Below are positions 35,122-43,206 of a DNA stretch of 64,000 nucleotides, piece by piece. The position numbers were made by a program, and so were the translations under genes. Source of the DNA: M3007 sp031398055 (lineage in GTDB: Bacteria > Bacteroidota > Bacteroidia > Chitinophagales > Saprospiraceae). The stretch is taken from the NCBI GenBank assembly GCA_031398055.1, contig JANNMS010000263.1, positions 11,430-75,429 of the forward strand, given 5' to 3'. The stretch's first letter is position 1; every line of letters begins with the position of its first letter. The notes under the pieces are model-generated. The model did no database searches. It was not told where the DNA came from and saw only the letters and a program-made list of their open reading frames with translations.

Positions 35122-36555
35122 TCAAAATGACGCTGCCAATTTCACAGCCCGCCGCAGCGCACCGATTTTGTTAAAAACTTCCTGGGTTTCCGACTCTTCG
35201 TCGGAATATTTCACGACACCCGCCCCGGCCTGAAAATGCAACGTATTGTTTTTTGACAAAAAAGAACGAATCAAAATCGCGTGGTTCATCTCGTTCTCAA
35301 AATTGAAAAAACCGATGCAGCCGCCGTAAAATCCGCGAGGCTGCGGTTCGAGGTGGTCAATAATTTGCATGGCGCGAAATTTTGGCGCGCCGGAAAGTGT
35401 GCCCGCCGGAAAAGTCTCGCCGAGCAACCGCACCCGCGAGGCATCGACTGGAAATTCGCCCTCGACCGTCGAAACGAGGTGGATGACGTGGCTGAAAAAT
35501 TGCACGTCTTTCAACATCGAAACGCGCACTTTTCGGGCAATCCGGCTCAAATCATTGCGGGCGAGATCGACGAGCATGATGTGCTCGGCATTTTCTTTCG
35601 GGTCGGCCACGAGGTGTTCGACGGCGGCGCGATCGGCGTTGTCGTCACCGGTTCGGCGCACGGTTCCGGCGATTGGGTTGATGATGGCTTTCTTTTTTTC
35701 GCCGTGCGCCGTCTGCCGTCCGCCATCCGCCGTCACTCGGATTTGGGCTTCGGGCGACGAGCCAAACAAGCGAAAATCGCCAAAATCAAAGTAAAAAAGG
35801 TACGGCGAAGGGTTCACGGAACGCAGCGCGCGGTACACATTGAACTCGTCGCCCGTGAATTTTTGGGAAAATTGGCGCGACACGACGACCTGAAAAACAT
35901 CGCCACGCTGGCAGTGGTTTTTTCCGGCCGTGACCATTTTTTTGAAAAAATCATCGGTCATGTTGGTCTGTTCGTCGCCCTCGATTTGAAATTTGAAACT
36001 GGGGAAAACGGGCGAGGCAATCAAGTTTTCGAGGTCGTCGATGCGCGAAATTTGGCCGTTCGGCAGGTTTTCGAGGAGCGTCATCGTGTCTTTAAAATGG
36101 TCGATGCACACCACGAACCGGAACAAACGATAGCAAAGCAGGGGGATTTTTCGGTCAATTTGGGGCCGGTCGGCGAGTTCGATATTTTCAAAAAACTGCA
36201 CCGCGTCGTAGGTTGAGTAGCCGAAAAAACCGTTGAATTTTCGGGCGGTTTTGGTCTCGGTTTCGATTTGAAATTGGTTGAAAAAATCATCCAAGGCATT
36301 GAAAATCAGCGAGTTGGCCGCTATTTTTTTTGAAATTTTTTGGCCGCCGGGCAATTCAGTTTCCAGTCGGTCGTCGTGCAAAGTGACCCCGGCAATCGGG
36401 TCGAGGCACAAAAACGAGAGGCTGTTTTCTTTGGCATGGTAATCCGAACTTTCGAGCAAAAGTGCGCCCGGAAACCTGTCGCGGAGCCGCAAATAAAGGC
36501 TCACCGGAGTGATGGTGTCGGCGGGCAGTTTTTTTTCGAGGACTTGAATTTTCAT
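35122..36555 (-). CDS. trpE: Anthranilate synthase component I
   Basis: Start at the ATG at 36555 (MKIQVLEKKLPADTITPVSLYLRLRDRFPGALLLESSD) gives 477 aa; the longer open frame runs back through the attenuator and is not coding. The ALLLESSD stretch is the usual tryptophan-feedback segment (LLES). The C-terminal chorismate-binding core shows FQVVVSRQFSQKF, FYFDFGDFRLFGSSPEAQ, NPIAGTVRRTGDD, DLARNDLSRIARKVRV and TLSGAPKFRAMQIIDHLEPQPRGFYGG. Converts chorismate to anthranilate with TrpG. Confidence 0.95.
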   Translation of the reverse strand: MKIQVLEKKLPADTITPVSLYLRLRDRFPGALLLESSDYHAKENSLSFLCLDPIAGVTLHDDRLETELPGGQKISKKIAANSLIFNALDDFFNQFQIETETKTARKFNGFFGYSTYDAVQFFENIELADRPQIDRKIPLLCYRLFRFVVCIDHFKDTMTLLENLPNGQISRIDDLENLIASPVFPSFKFQIEGDEQTNMTDDFFKKMVTAGKNHCQRGDVFQVVVSRQFSQKFTGDEFNVYRALRSVNPSPYLFYFDFGDFRLFGSSPEAQIRVTADGGRQTAHGEKKKAIINPIAGTVRRTGDDNADRAAVEHLVADPKENAEHIMLVDLARNDLSRIARKVRVSMLKDVQFFSHVIHLVSTVEGEFPVDASRVRLLGETFPAGTLSGAPKFRAMQIIDHLEPQPRGFYGGCIGFFNFENEMNHAILIRSFLSKNNTLHFQAGAGVVKYSDEESETQEVFNKIGALRRAVKLAASF

Positions 36556-36590
36556 TTTTGAAAAAAGTGGATTGAGTTGATTTTTTGACC

Positions 36591-36630
36591 AACAAAAAAG
36601 GCTCACCGCGTGCGGTGAGCCTTTTTTGTT
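36591..36630 (-). terminator. trp attenuator terminator
   Basis: On the minus strand AACAAAAAAGGCTCACCGC faces GCGGTGAGCCTTTTTTGTT with a 2-nt loop: perfect 19-bp arms, GC-rich stem and a T6 run. It ends 35 bp before the trpE ATG and starts 38 bp after the leader peptide stop, the classical position for transcription attenuation. Confidence 0.85.
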
Positions 36631-36668
36631 GTTGAAATTCAGGATTTCAAAAATACCAAAAAGACAAA

Positions 36669-36734
36669 TTACCGGCGCGGATGCGTTTCGGAAACTTGCC
36701 ACCAATTGATGTTTTTGAAATTGAAATTTTGCAT
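36669..36734 (-). CDS. trpL: trp operon leader peptide with tandem Trp codons
   Basis: Too short for ordinary gene calling: ATG at 36734, TAA at 36669, 21 codons. Codons 11 and 12 are TGG TGG; the sequence around them is NINWWQVSE. Trp is the rarest amino acid, and two in a row in a 21-codon frame placed between a promoter and a terminator ahead of trpE is the signature of a ribosome-sensed attenuator: stalling at the Trp codons when charged tRNA-Trp is scarce should favour read-through of the hairpin at 36591-36630. A weak GAAAT/ATTTC hairpin lies between. I could not settle the alternative antiterminator pairing by eye. Confidence 0.8.
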   Translation of the reverse strand: MQNFNFKNINWWQVSETHPRR

Positions 36735-36757
36735 CGTCAAATATTTTTTTGATGGGT

Positions 36758-36764
36758 CAAAGTA
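36758..36764 (-). promoter_or_regulatory. trp promoter -7 element
   Basis: TACTTTG on minus, about 24 bp before the leader ATG; TTG of CTTGTTTC lies about 22 bp further upstream as a -33 candidate. Confidence 0.45.
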
Positions 36765-36861
36765 ACGGCGGCATTTTTCAGAGAAACAAGCCGCGCTGGT
36801 TTTTTTATTTTAAAATATTTTTTTCCAAAATTTTAAAACTTTGAAAACCAATAGTTTGCGT

Positions 36862-37692
36862 TCATTTTAGTCCTGCAAAATTTTTCGCAGAATTGGTGTC
36901 GCACTTCATCCAATCGGGAACGGGGTCGCCGGTTTCGGCGAGGAACGCGACTTTTCCGGCATCGGTCACACGGAATTTCCAGACGTGGGCCTTGCCTTTT
37001 CCACTCGACCACGAGCCAAAACGGAGCACAAAATCCAGTTCCCAACCACCCGGAATCCGCCGCGCCACGATGTCGTTGCCCATCACTTTTGGGATTCCGA
37101 GGTCGATGTCATCCACGCCTTCGACGTTGCTGATTTCGTTGGCGATGGCCGCCATATTTATCGGCGACCGGGCGCGGATGGTGATCGCGTCCTGGTGGTC
37201 CGTCCAGTTTACGTGTTTTTCGATGACCAATTTGTACTTGTCCAAAAGGTCATTGATGGCCGGGCTGTTCGTTTCGGAAAGGCCTTGTTCGAGGGGTTTT
37301 GCCCAGCCGATATTTTTTTGGTAAATGACCACGAGCAGGTCAATCGACGGGTTTGGAAAAGTGTGGACGTTGCATCGTTCGATGCCTTTTGCCCGCTCGT
37401 TGCCGAGGTAAACATTGGCTAACGCGTTGAAAATCAAATCAATAGATTCTTTTTGGATAAACGGGCTGAGGTAACGAAAGTCTTCGCCGCCCGCGCCGAG
37501 GCGCAACGAAAGCCGTGCCGCGTCGCGTTGAAATTTGCGGGCGATGTCTTTTGGCAACTCGCCGGAGCGGTCTTGAAATTGGTTTTTTTGTGCAAAAAAT
37601 TGCCCCGGTTTTTCCATCCGGAAAGCGGTGGAAAACAGGAAAACGGCGAAAACAATTAAAATTTTCAAACAGGTCTGAGATACGGAAATCAT
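36862..37692 (-). CDS. Exported protein of unknown function
   Basis: 276 aa from Met at 37692 (three codons inside the longest frame). Signal peptide LKILIVFAVFLFSTAF, then a charged mature protein with ELPKDIARKFQRDAARLSLRLG. The C-terminal part has two short sections that look like beta sandwiches (INMAAIANEISNVEGVDDIDLG; WELDFVLRFGSWSSGKGKAHVWKFRVTD). No family recognised. Its promoter region faces the FIST gene divergently. It ends 97 bp from the trp promoter. Confidence 0.65.
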   Translation of the reverse strand: MISVSQTCLKILIVFAVFLFSTAFRMEKPGQFFAQKNQFQDRSGELPKDIARKFQRDAARLSLRLGAGGEDFRYLSPFIQKESIDLIFNALANVYLGNERAKGIERCNVHTFPNPSIDLLVVIYQKNIGWAKPLEQGLSETNSPAINDLLDKYKLVIEKHVNWTDHQDAITIRARSPINMAAIANEISNVEGVDDIDLGIPKVMGNDIVARRIPGGWELDFVLRFGSWSSGKGKAHVWKFRVTDAGKVAFLAETGDPVPDWMKCDTNSAKNFAGLK

Positions 37693-37944
37693 AGTACACA
37701 AGATTTAAAATCAAAAAAAGGTGGCTGCAAGTTTTTTCACGAACGGCAAACCAAATTTCTGTGACTCGTTTTTGTTAAAATTTATGGCATTTTTTTGAAG
37801 TGCCAACATTTTACGGACGGTCGGACGGCAGGTTTTGAAGTCACAGAAGTTTAACAAGGATAGCATGGATTTCGGCCTGAATTGATTGTGTTTGCATGGC
37901 TTTTGCAACCCTAATTTTTTCAAATTTTTAATCAAACTCACATC

Positions 37945-39078
37945 ATGCAATCCATCAGTTTCGCTGTCAGCAACCACCAAGAATTTCAGGAAAATATCCA
38001 AAAAGCAAGGGAAAACGGGCTGAATCCGACGCTTGCCATTGTTTTTGCTTCCACCGATTTTGAAATCGAGGCCATCCAAAAAGTATTTACCGAAAATAAA
38101 ATCGACCTTTTTGGCTGCACGACAGCCGGTGAAATATTGGACAAGCAAGTTCTTGACCAAAGTGCTGTGTGTTTGTTGTTGGATTTAAAAAAATCGGCAT
38201 ACAAACTTTTGGCGACCGACCACGGCGGCCATTCTGTTTACAAAACTTCGTTTTTGTTGGGTCAGGAGGCCAAAAAATCGTTTTCCGAACCGGGCATTTT
38301 GCTGCTTTCCGGCGGCGTCGCAGTGAATGCCGACGAAATCGTGATGGGCGTGAAAGATGGCGTTGGCCGCGAAATCCCATTTTACGGCGGGCAGGCGGGC
38401 GATGATTTGCATTTGAAAGAGACCGTTGTTTTTTCCAATAATTTAAAAACCAGCAACGGGTTGGCTTGCCTGTTTTTGGACACGGAAATCGTGGAAATCA
38501 AAGGCATGGCGACGAGCGGTTGGGAAGCCATCGGCGGCGAAAACACGGTGACCGAGGTCGTCGGAAATGTGCTGCACGGCATCAACGACGAACCCGCGCT
38601 GGATGTGTTTTTGAAACATTTTGGCTTTTTTGACAACACTGAAATCCGGGGCAGTGCCATCACCAGTTTGAGTGCGCAATATCCGCTTCAAATTGTAAAA
38701 GATGGTTATACGGTTTTGCGTAGCCCGGTGCTTGCTGATTTTGATAACCGTACTTTGACGCTTTCGACTGGCGTGGAAATGGGACAAAAATTCCGGTTTT
38801 CAATTGCCCCTGGTTTTGAGGTTTTGGAAAAAACGGTGGCTGAATTTTCCCATTTGCAACAACAAACGCCCAATCCGGATGCCGTGATTTTGTTTTCTTG
38901 CAAGGGTCGGCACGCGGCTTTTGGCCCCCTGCTCGAAGAGGAAATCGATGGACTTTACAACCATTGGAACACGCCGATGATTGGTTTTTTCAGTTACGGA
39001 GAGATTGGCAACACGCCTTCCGGGGTCTGTGAATTTCACAACGAAACCTGCTCACTCGTGCTGCTGCGCGAAAAATAA
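37945..39078 (+). CDS. FIST domain sensory protein
   Basis: A 377-aa soluble protein covering FIST_N (LAIVFASTDFEIEAIQKVFTENKIDLFGCTTAGEI, then PGILLLSGGVAVNADEIVMG and PFYGGQAGDDL) and FIST_C (VLHGINDEPALDVF, FSCKGRHAAFGPLLEEEIDGLYNHWNTPMIGFFSYGEIG). FIST modules are thought to bind small ligands, amino acids have been proposed, and are usually linked to kinases, cyclases or chemotaxis proteins. Here the histidine kinase gene follows 24 bp downstream, so the two likely form a sensor unit split over two polypeptides. Confidence 0.9.
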   Translation: MQSISFAVSNHQEFQENIQKARENGLNPTLAIVFASTDFEIEAIQKVFTENKIDLFGCTTAGEILDKQVLDQSAVCLLLDLKKSAYKLLATDHGGHSVYKTSFLLGQEAKKSFSEPGILLLSGGVAVNADEIVMGVKDGVGREIPFYGGQAGDDLHLKETVVFSNNLKTSNGLACLFLDTEIVEIKGMATSGWEAIGGENTVTEVVGNVLHGINDEPALDVFLKHFGFFDNTEIRGSAITSLSAQYPLQIVKDGYTVLRSPVLADFDNRTLTLSTGVEMGQKFRFSIAPGFEVLEKTVAEFSHLQQQTPNPDAVILFSCKGRHAAFGPLLEEEIDGLYNHWNTPMIGFFSYGEIGNTPSGVCEFHNETCSLVLLREK

Positions 39079-39102
39079 ACGCCCCAAAAAACACTAACAA
39101 AA

Positions 39103-40095
39103 ATGTCCAACGATAATCCAACAGAAAAATTAAAACTAAAAATCGAGGCACTCGGGCTTTCCCCGGCGGCTCAAAACGACCTGTTTTTGGAAATCAATTT
39201 GGTTGAAAAACAGATTGTCAAGTTGGATTTTAAAAGTTTGCGCTCGGCGAAAGACAAGGAAATTGCGGTCAATTTGCTGAACACTTCGCTCGAAAATTTG
39301 GAAAAAAACAACCGCGAACTGCTGCTGAAAAACGAGGAAATCGAGCAGAAAAACCTGGAATTGAGCGCCCAAAAAACACAAATCGAGGCTTCGGCGCAAA
39401 AATTGGAGGCCAATTTGCGCGAACTCACCCATTCTTACGAAGCCCTCGAACAGTTTTCGTACATCGCGTCGCACGATTTGAAAACGCCGCTGCGCAACAT
39501 CGCCGGGTATTCGCAACTTTTGAAACGGCGGTACGAAAACCAGTTGGATGGGCAAGCCCTCGAATTCCTGAATTTCATCGTGGATGGCGTGAAACAGATG
39601 CACGAAATCATTTCGGATGTGCAGGAATATTCGCAAATGTCCATCCGGAATTTGCAGCCGGTGCTTTCCGATTTGAACAGTTTGGTGGAAAAATCACTAA
39701 AAAATTTGGCCGAAGAAATCGAAGAATCGGGTGCGGTGGTAAAAATTACGCCGCTGCCCACGCTGTCCGTTCACCCGTCTGGCATCATCCAGTTGTTCCA
39801 AAACTTGGTTTCCAACGCCATCAAATTCAAAACGGACCAGCCGCCGATTGTCGAGATTTTTGCCGAAAAAAAGCAAAAACACTGGCATTTTCAGGTTTCT
39901 GACAACGGCTGCGGCATCGAAAAAACATTTAACCAAAAAATTTTCCAACCTTTTCAACGTCTTCAAACCACGCTGCCCGGCAAGGGAATGGGGCTTGCGA
40001 TTTGCAAAAAAGTGGTACAATTGCACCACGGTGAAATCTGGCACGAGCCGCGAACGGAGGGCGGGTCGGTGTTTCATTTTACGATTGCTGAATAG
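39103..40095 (+). CDS. Cytoplasmic sensor histidine kinase
   Basis: A 330-aa kinase without membrane segments. Residues 20-105 are a coiled coil (KDKEIAVNLLNTSLENLEKNNRELLLKNEEIEQ in sense). The H-box is FSYIASHDLKTPLRNIAGYSQLL (His near 125), the N-box NLVSNAIKFK, G1 VSDNGCGIE, and G2 GKGMGLAICKKVV. There is no sensor domain in the chain; the FIST protein encoded just upstream probably provides it. No response regulator is adjacent. Confidence 0.92.
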   Translation: MSNDNPTEKLKLKIEALGLSPAAQNDLFLEINLVEKQIVKLDFKSLRSAKDKEIAVNLLNTSLENLEKNNRELLLKNEEIEQKNLELSAQKTQIEASAQKLEANLRELTHSYEALEQFSYIASHDLKTPLRNIAGYSQLLKRRYENQLDGQALEFLNFIVDGVKQMHEIISDVQEYSQMSIRNLQPVLSDLNSLVEKSLKNLAEEIEESGAVVKITPLPTLSVHPSGIIQLFQNLVSNAIKFKTDQPPIVEIFAEKKQKHWHFQVSDNGCGIEKTFNQKIFQPFQRLQTTLPGKGMGLAICKKVVQLHHGEIWHEPRTEGGSVFHFTIAE

Positions 40096-40098
40096 ACG

Positions 40099-40144
40099 TT
40101 GGACATTGGATGGCCAAGTCCAAAGTCCAACATCCAAAGTCCAA
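40099..40144. repeat. Word-repeat hairpin overlapping the paaY leader
   Basis: TTGGACATTGGATG (40099-40112) pairs with CATCCAAAGTCCAA (40131-40144), one mismatch; the loop repeats the word CCAAGTCCAAAGTCCAA. It ends 3 bp before the paaY ATG and would hide the ribosome landing site. Confidence 0.7.
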
Positions 40145-40147
40145 AAC

Positions 40148-40732
40148 ATGATTTACGAATTTCAAGGTTTCCGCCCAGTCATCCACGAATCTTCGTTCAT
40201 CCATCCGCAGGCGGCGGTGACTGGAAATGTGATTGTCGGACGCGATGTTTACGTCGGTCCGGGCGCGGCGATTCGCGGAGATTGGGGGCAGATTGTCATC
40301 GAAGATGGCTGCAACGTGCAGGAAAATTGTACGATCCACATGTTTCCCGGCACGCAAGTTTTGTTGAAAAATGGGGCGCACATCGGACACGGCGCGATAA
40401 TTCACGGGGCAATTATTGGAAAAAACGCGCTCGTCGGCATGAATTCTGTCATCATGGACGAGGTCGAAATCGGCGACGAATGCATCATCGGCGCACTGTG
40501 TTTTATCAAAACTGGTGAAAAAATCCCGCGCCGCAGCCTCGTCGTCGGCAATCCAGGAAAAATCATCCGCGAAGTTTCGGACGAAATGATGGCTTGGAAA
40601 ACGGAGGGGACGAAGATTTATCAGGGGCTTCCGGCGGAGTGTTTTGCGTCGTTGCGGGTTTGTGAGCCGCTGCGGGAAGTTCCAAAATTTGAGAATGAAC
40701 AAAAGAAAAATTACAAAATCTGGAAAACGTAA
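40148..40732 (+). CDS. paaY: PaaY-like gamma-carbonic-anhydrase/hexapeptide protein
   Basis: A 194-aa left-handed beta-helix protein. The frame is open further upstream, but this ATG gives the PaaY start MIYEFQGFRPVIHESSFIHPQAAVTG. Hexapeptide turns (VIVGRDVYVGPGAAIRGDWG; VQENCTIHMFPGTQ; GAHIGHGAIIHGAIIGKNALVGMN) carry the His ligands of gamma-type carbonic anhydrases, and AWKTEGTKIYQGL near the end is PaaY-typical. PaaY is a thioesterase that clears dead-end ring-CoA intermediates of phenylacetate breakdown. Overlap with paaA function is notable although the genes are 22 kb apart. Confidence 0.88.
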   Translation: MIYEFQGFRPVIHESSFIHPQAAVTGNVIVGRDVYVGPGAAIRGDWGQIVIEDGCNVQENCTIHMFPGTQVLLKNGAHIGHGAIIHGAIIGKNALVGMNSVIMDEVEIGDECIIGALCFIKTGEKIPRRSLVVGNPGKIIREVSDEMMAWKTEGTKIYQGLPAECFASLRVCEPLREVPKFENEQKKNYKIWKT

Positions 40733-40735
40733 TTT

Positions 40736-40810
40736 TACCACAAAGGCACATTAGGAAACATAAGTTTTTAAAAATCAACAACTTATGTTTCCTGATGTGT
40801 CTTTGTGGTA
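40736..40810. repeat. 31-bp-arm inverted repeat between convergent genes
   Basis: 40736-40766 and 40780-40810 pair at 29 of 31 positions with a 13-nt loop. Words: ACCACAAAGGCACAT, then TAGGAAACATAAG. It lies between the ends of paaY and the oxidoreductase, followed by A-rich sequence, so here it can also act as a terminator. Confidence 0.85.
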
Positions 40811-40829
40811 AAAAAAATGGTTGTAAAAC

Positions 40830-41873
40830 TCAATCGTATTTCAACCCAATTTTCCCCCGCACCGCGTCCAAAGTCGCCATCAAATCTTCACTAAATTTCA
40901 ACGGCACGAGCGGACTTTCCTTCAAATTTTGCTGCAAACATTCCATCACATGAATTTGCTCGAATGAATATCCCCAACCTTCGTACGGAAATTCGAGGTC
41001 GCGGACAATCTCTGTCCGGTTCGGGTCGTCAAATTCTGAAATCGAAATTTTTTGGGTGTGATGCCAACGCGGATGCAAAGTAATCGTGCCTTTTTTCCCA
41101 AAAATTTGGGCAATCATCGGCACGTTCGACGAAATTGTGGAGTTCAAAATGGACAATTTTCCGCCGTCAAATTTGAAAATCATCGCGCAATCTTTGTCCA
41201 CACCGGTTTCAGTGAAAGTTGCGGCGGCCAAAATGTCGCGCGTTTTTGGTTTCCCAAAAACAAAATTCGACAGCAAAATCGGGTAAACGCCCACGTCTAA
41301 AAGCGAACCGCCACCCAATTTTTTATTAAAAATCCGCCATTCCGGATCGAACGGTGCGTGAAACCCAAAACTCGAACGGATGGTGTGAACCTCACCTATT
41401 TCGTTGTTTTTCAACAAGTTAAACACCTCGCGCACTGCCGGGATGAACCGTGTCCAAAGTGCTTCCATCAAAAAAACACCATTTTTTCGCGCTGACGAAG
41501 TCATCAATTTTGCCTCCGCCAAATTCATGGCAAATGCTTTTTCGCACAAAACTGGCAGCCCATTTTCGAGGCACATCACCGTCGCGGCGCAGTGCCCGGT
41601 GTGCGGCGTCGCGATGTAAACCACGTCCAAATCGGGGCATTTTACAATGTCCTCGTATTTTCCAAAAACATGCGGCACGTCGTAAATTTTGGCAAATTCT
41701 TCGGCGCGGCCAAGATTGGTGCTGGCAACAGCGTGCAATTTCGCGCCCGGCACGAGCCGCAAATCATCTGCAAATTTCCGGGCGATGCGGCCGGGCGCGA
41801 TGATTCCCCAATTTGTGGATTGGATATTTGAAAATTGGTTACTGGTTATTGGGTCGTGCGGTGCTGGATTCAT
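40830..41873 (-). CDS. Gfo/Idh/MocA family oxidoreductase (dihydrodiol dehydrogenase-like)
   Basis: A 347-aa NAD(P)-dependent enzyme. Rossmann start NWGIIAPGRIARKFADDL (about 22-40), VYIATPHTGHCAATVMCLENGLPVLCEKAFAMN with the EK motif that places the catalytic Lys, then LMEALWTRFIPAV and GGGSLLDVGVYPI. The EALWTRF and DVGVYP pieces are typical of the trans-1,2-dihydrobenzene-1,2-diol dehydrogenase subgroup, though most bacterial members act on sugars or inositols. Single gene, divergent from mqnC across a long inverted repeat. Confidence 0.85.
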   Translation of the reverse strand: MNPAPHDPITSNQFSNIQSTNWGIIAPGRIARKFADDLRLVPGAKLHAVASTNLGRAEEFAKIYDVPHVFGKYEDIVKCPDLDVVYIATPHTGHCAATVMCLENGLPVLCEKAFAMNLAEAKLMTSSARKNGVFLMEALWTRFIPAVREVFNLLKNNEIGEVHTIRSSFGFHAPFDPEWRIFNKKLGGGSLLDVGVYPILLSNFVFGKPKTRDILAAATFTETGVDKDCAMIFKFDGGKLSILNSTISSNVPMIAQIFGKKGTITLHPRWHHTQKISISEFDDPNRTEIVRDLEFPYEGWGYSFEQIHVMECLQQNLKESPLVPLKFSEDLMATLDAVRGKIGLKYD

Positions 41874-41948
41874 TTTTGGTCATTTTAAATTTTGAAAAAC
41901 TAAACTTGCCGCCAAAATACGTGTTTTTTTGCCGTCCGAAAATCAAAA

Positions 41949-42039
41949 GGAACACAGATTACACAGATTTTCAAACACAGATTTTGGGGATTATTTTCTG
42001 TGAAAATCTGTGGTTGAAAATCTGTGTAATCTGTGTTCC
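41949..42039. repeat. 37-bp-arm inverted repeat between divergent genes
   Basis: 41949-41985 pairs with 42003-42039 at 36 of 37 positions, 17-nt loop. Words: GGAACACAGATTACACAGAT, then TTTCAAACACAGATTTT. It stands in the shared upstream region of the oxidoreductase and mqnC and ends 20 bp before the mqnC ATG, so it cannot serve as a terminator for a neighbouring gene end. Confidence 0.88.
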
Positions 42040-42059
42040 AATTTTTTAAAATCAAGAAA

Positions 42060-43202
42060 ATGAATGTCTCCGAACTTTTGCACCGCGCCCTGAAACTCGA
42101 ATGGCTCACCCCGGACGAGGGCGTTTTTTTGTTTGAAAATGCGGCGACCGCCGAGTTGATGTACGTCGGAAATCGCATCCGACAACACCATGTTCCCGGA
42201 AAAATAGTTACATGGATTATTGACCGAAATTCAAATACCACAAATGTTTGTAATGCAAATTGTAAATTTTGCAATTTCTATCGTCGTCCTGGACACGAAG
42301 AGGCATATATAACGACCATTGAAGAATATCGGATAAAAATTGAGGAAACCTTCAAATTGGGCGGCGAACAATTGCTTTTGCAGGGCGGACACCACCCGGA
42401 TTTGGGCTTGAAATTTTACTCGGATTTGTTCCGGGAGTTGAAAAGTGAGTACCCAAATTTGAAATTGCACGCCCTCGGCCCGCCGGAAATCGCGCACGTC
42501 GCCAAACTCGAAGGCATGACGCATTTTGATGTGTTGTCAAAATTGAAGGACGCGGGGCTGGATTCTTTGCCCGGCGCGGGCGCGGAAATTTTGGATGACC
42601 AAGTCCGGCGGCTGATTTCAAAAGGAAAATGCGGCGGCGAGGAATGGCTGAACGTGATGCGGGCGGCGCACAAATTGCGGCTGACGACCTCCGCAACGAT
42701 GATGTTCGGCCACATCGAAACGAACCTGCAACGGATGGAACATTTTGCCGCGCTCCGGCAAGTCCAATCCGAAAAACCTGCCGACGCGAACGGATTTTTG
42801 GCCTTCATTCCGTGGCCATTTCAGGACGAGGACACGATTTTGAAAAAATTGAAACGTGCGCGAAACGCCGTGACTGGCGACGAATATATTCGAATGATTG
42901 CGATGTCCAGAATTATGTTGCCAAATATTAAAAATATTCAAGCATCTTGGTTGACGGTCGGAAAGCAGGTCGCGCAGGTTTGTTTGCAGGCCGGGGCGAA
43001 CGATTTTGGGTCAATTATGATCGAAGAAAATGTGGTTTCTGCGGCTGGTGCGCGTTTTCGTTTCACGGCGCAGGGCATTCAAGATGCGATCTGCGAGGCC
43101 GGATTTGAACCAAAATTGAGGAACCAACAATATGAATTTCGGGAAATTCCGGCGGGCATTTTGCAGCAAAAACTCGATGAAAAAACGATGATTGTAGATT
43201 AA
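42060..43202 (+). CDS. mqnC: Cyclic dehypoxanthinyl futalosine synthase
   Basis: 380 aa from the ATG at 42060 (an upstream in-frame ATG lies in the inverted repeat). Radical SAM core: CNANCKFCNFYRR is the CxxxCxxC cluster motif, preceded by IDRNSNTTNVC; LLQGGHHPDLGL and PGAGAEILDDQVRR follow, matching MqnC. It cyclises dehypoxanthine futalosine in the futalosine route to menaquinone, so this organism probably makes MK by that pathway. Other mqn genes are not in the window. Confidence 0.93.
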   Translation: MNVSELLHRALKLEWLTPDEGVFLFENAATAELMYVGNRIRQHHVPGKIVTWIIDRNSNTTNVCNANCKFCNFYRRPGHEEAYITTIEEYRIKIEETFKLGGEQLLLQGGHHPDLGLKFYSDLFRELKSEYPNLKLHALGPPEIAHVAKLEGMTHFDVLSKLKDAGLDSLPGAGAEILDDQVRRLISKGKCGGEEWLNVMRAAHKLRLTTSATMMFGHIETNLQRMEHFAALRQVQSEKPADANGFLAFIPWPFQDEDTILKKLKRARNAVTGDEYIRMIAMSRIMLPNIKNIQASWLTVGKQVAQVCLQAGANDFGSIMIEENVVSAAGARFRFTAQGIQDAICEAGFEPKLRNQQYEFREIPAGILQQKLDEKTMIVD

Positions 43203-43206
43203 AAAA

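Noticed and set aside
36556..36705. 50-codon upstream extension of trpE
   Set aside because: It would translate through the attenuator hairpin and the overlapping leader region; TrpE homology starts at 36555.
39848..40147. Upstream extension of the paaY frame
   Set aside because: Overlaps the histidine kinase in another frame and precedes the canonical PaaY start.
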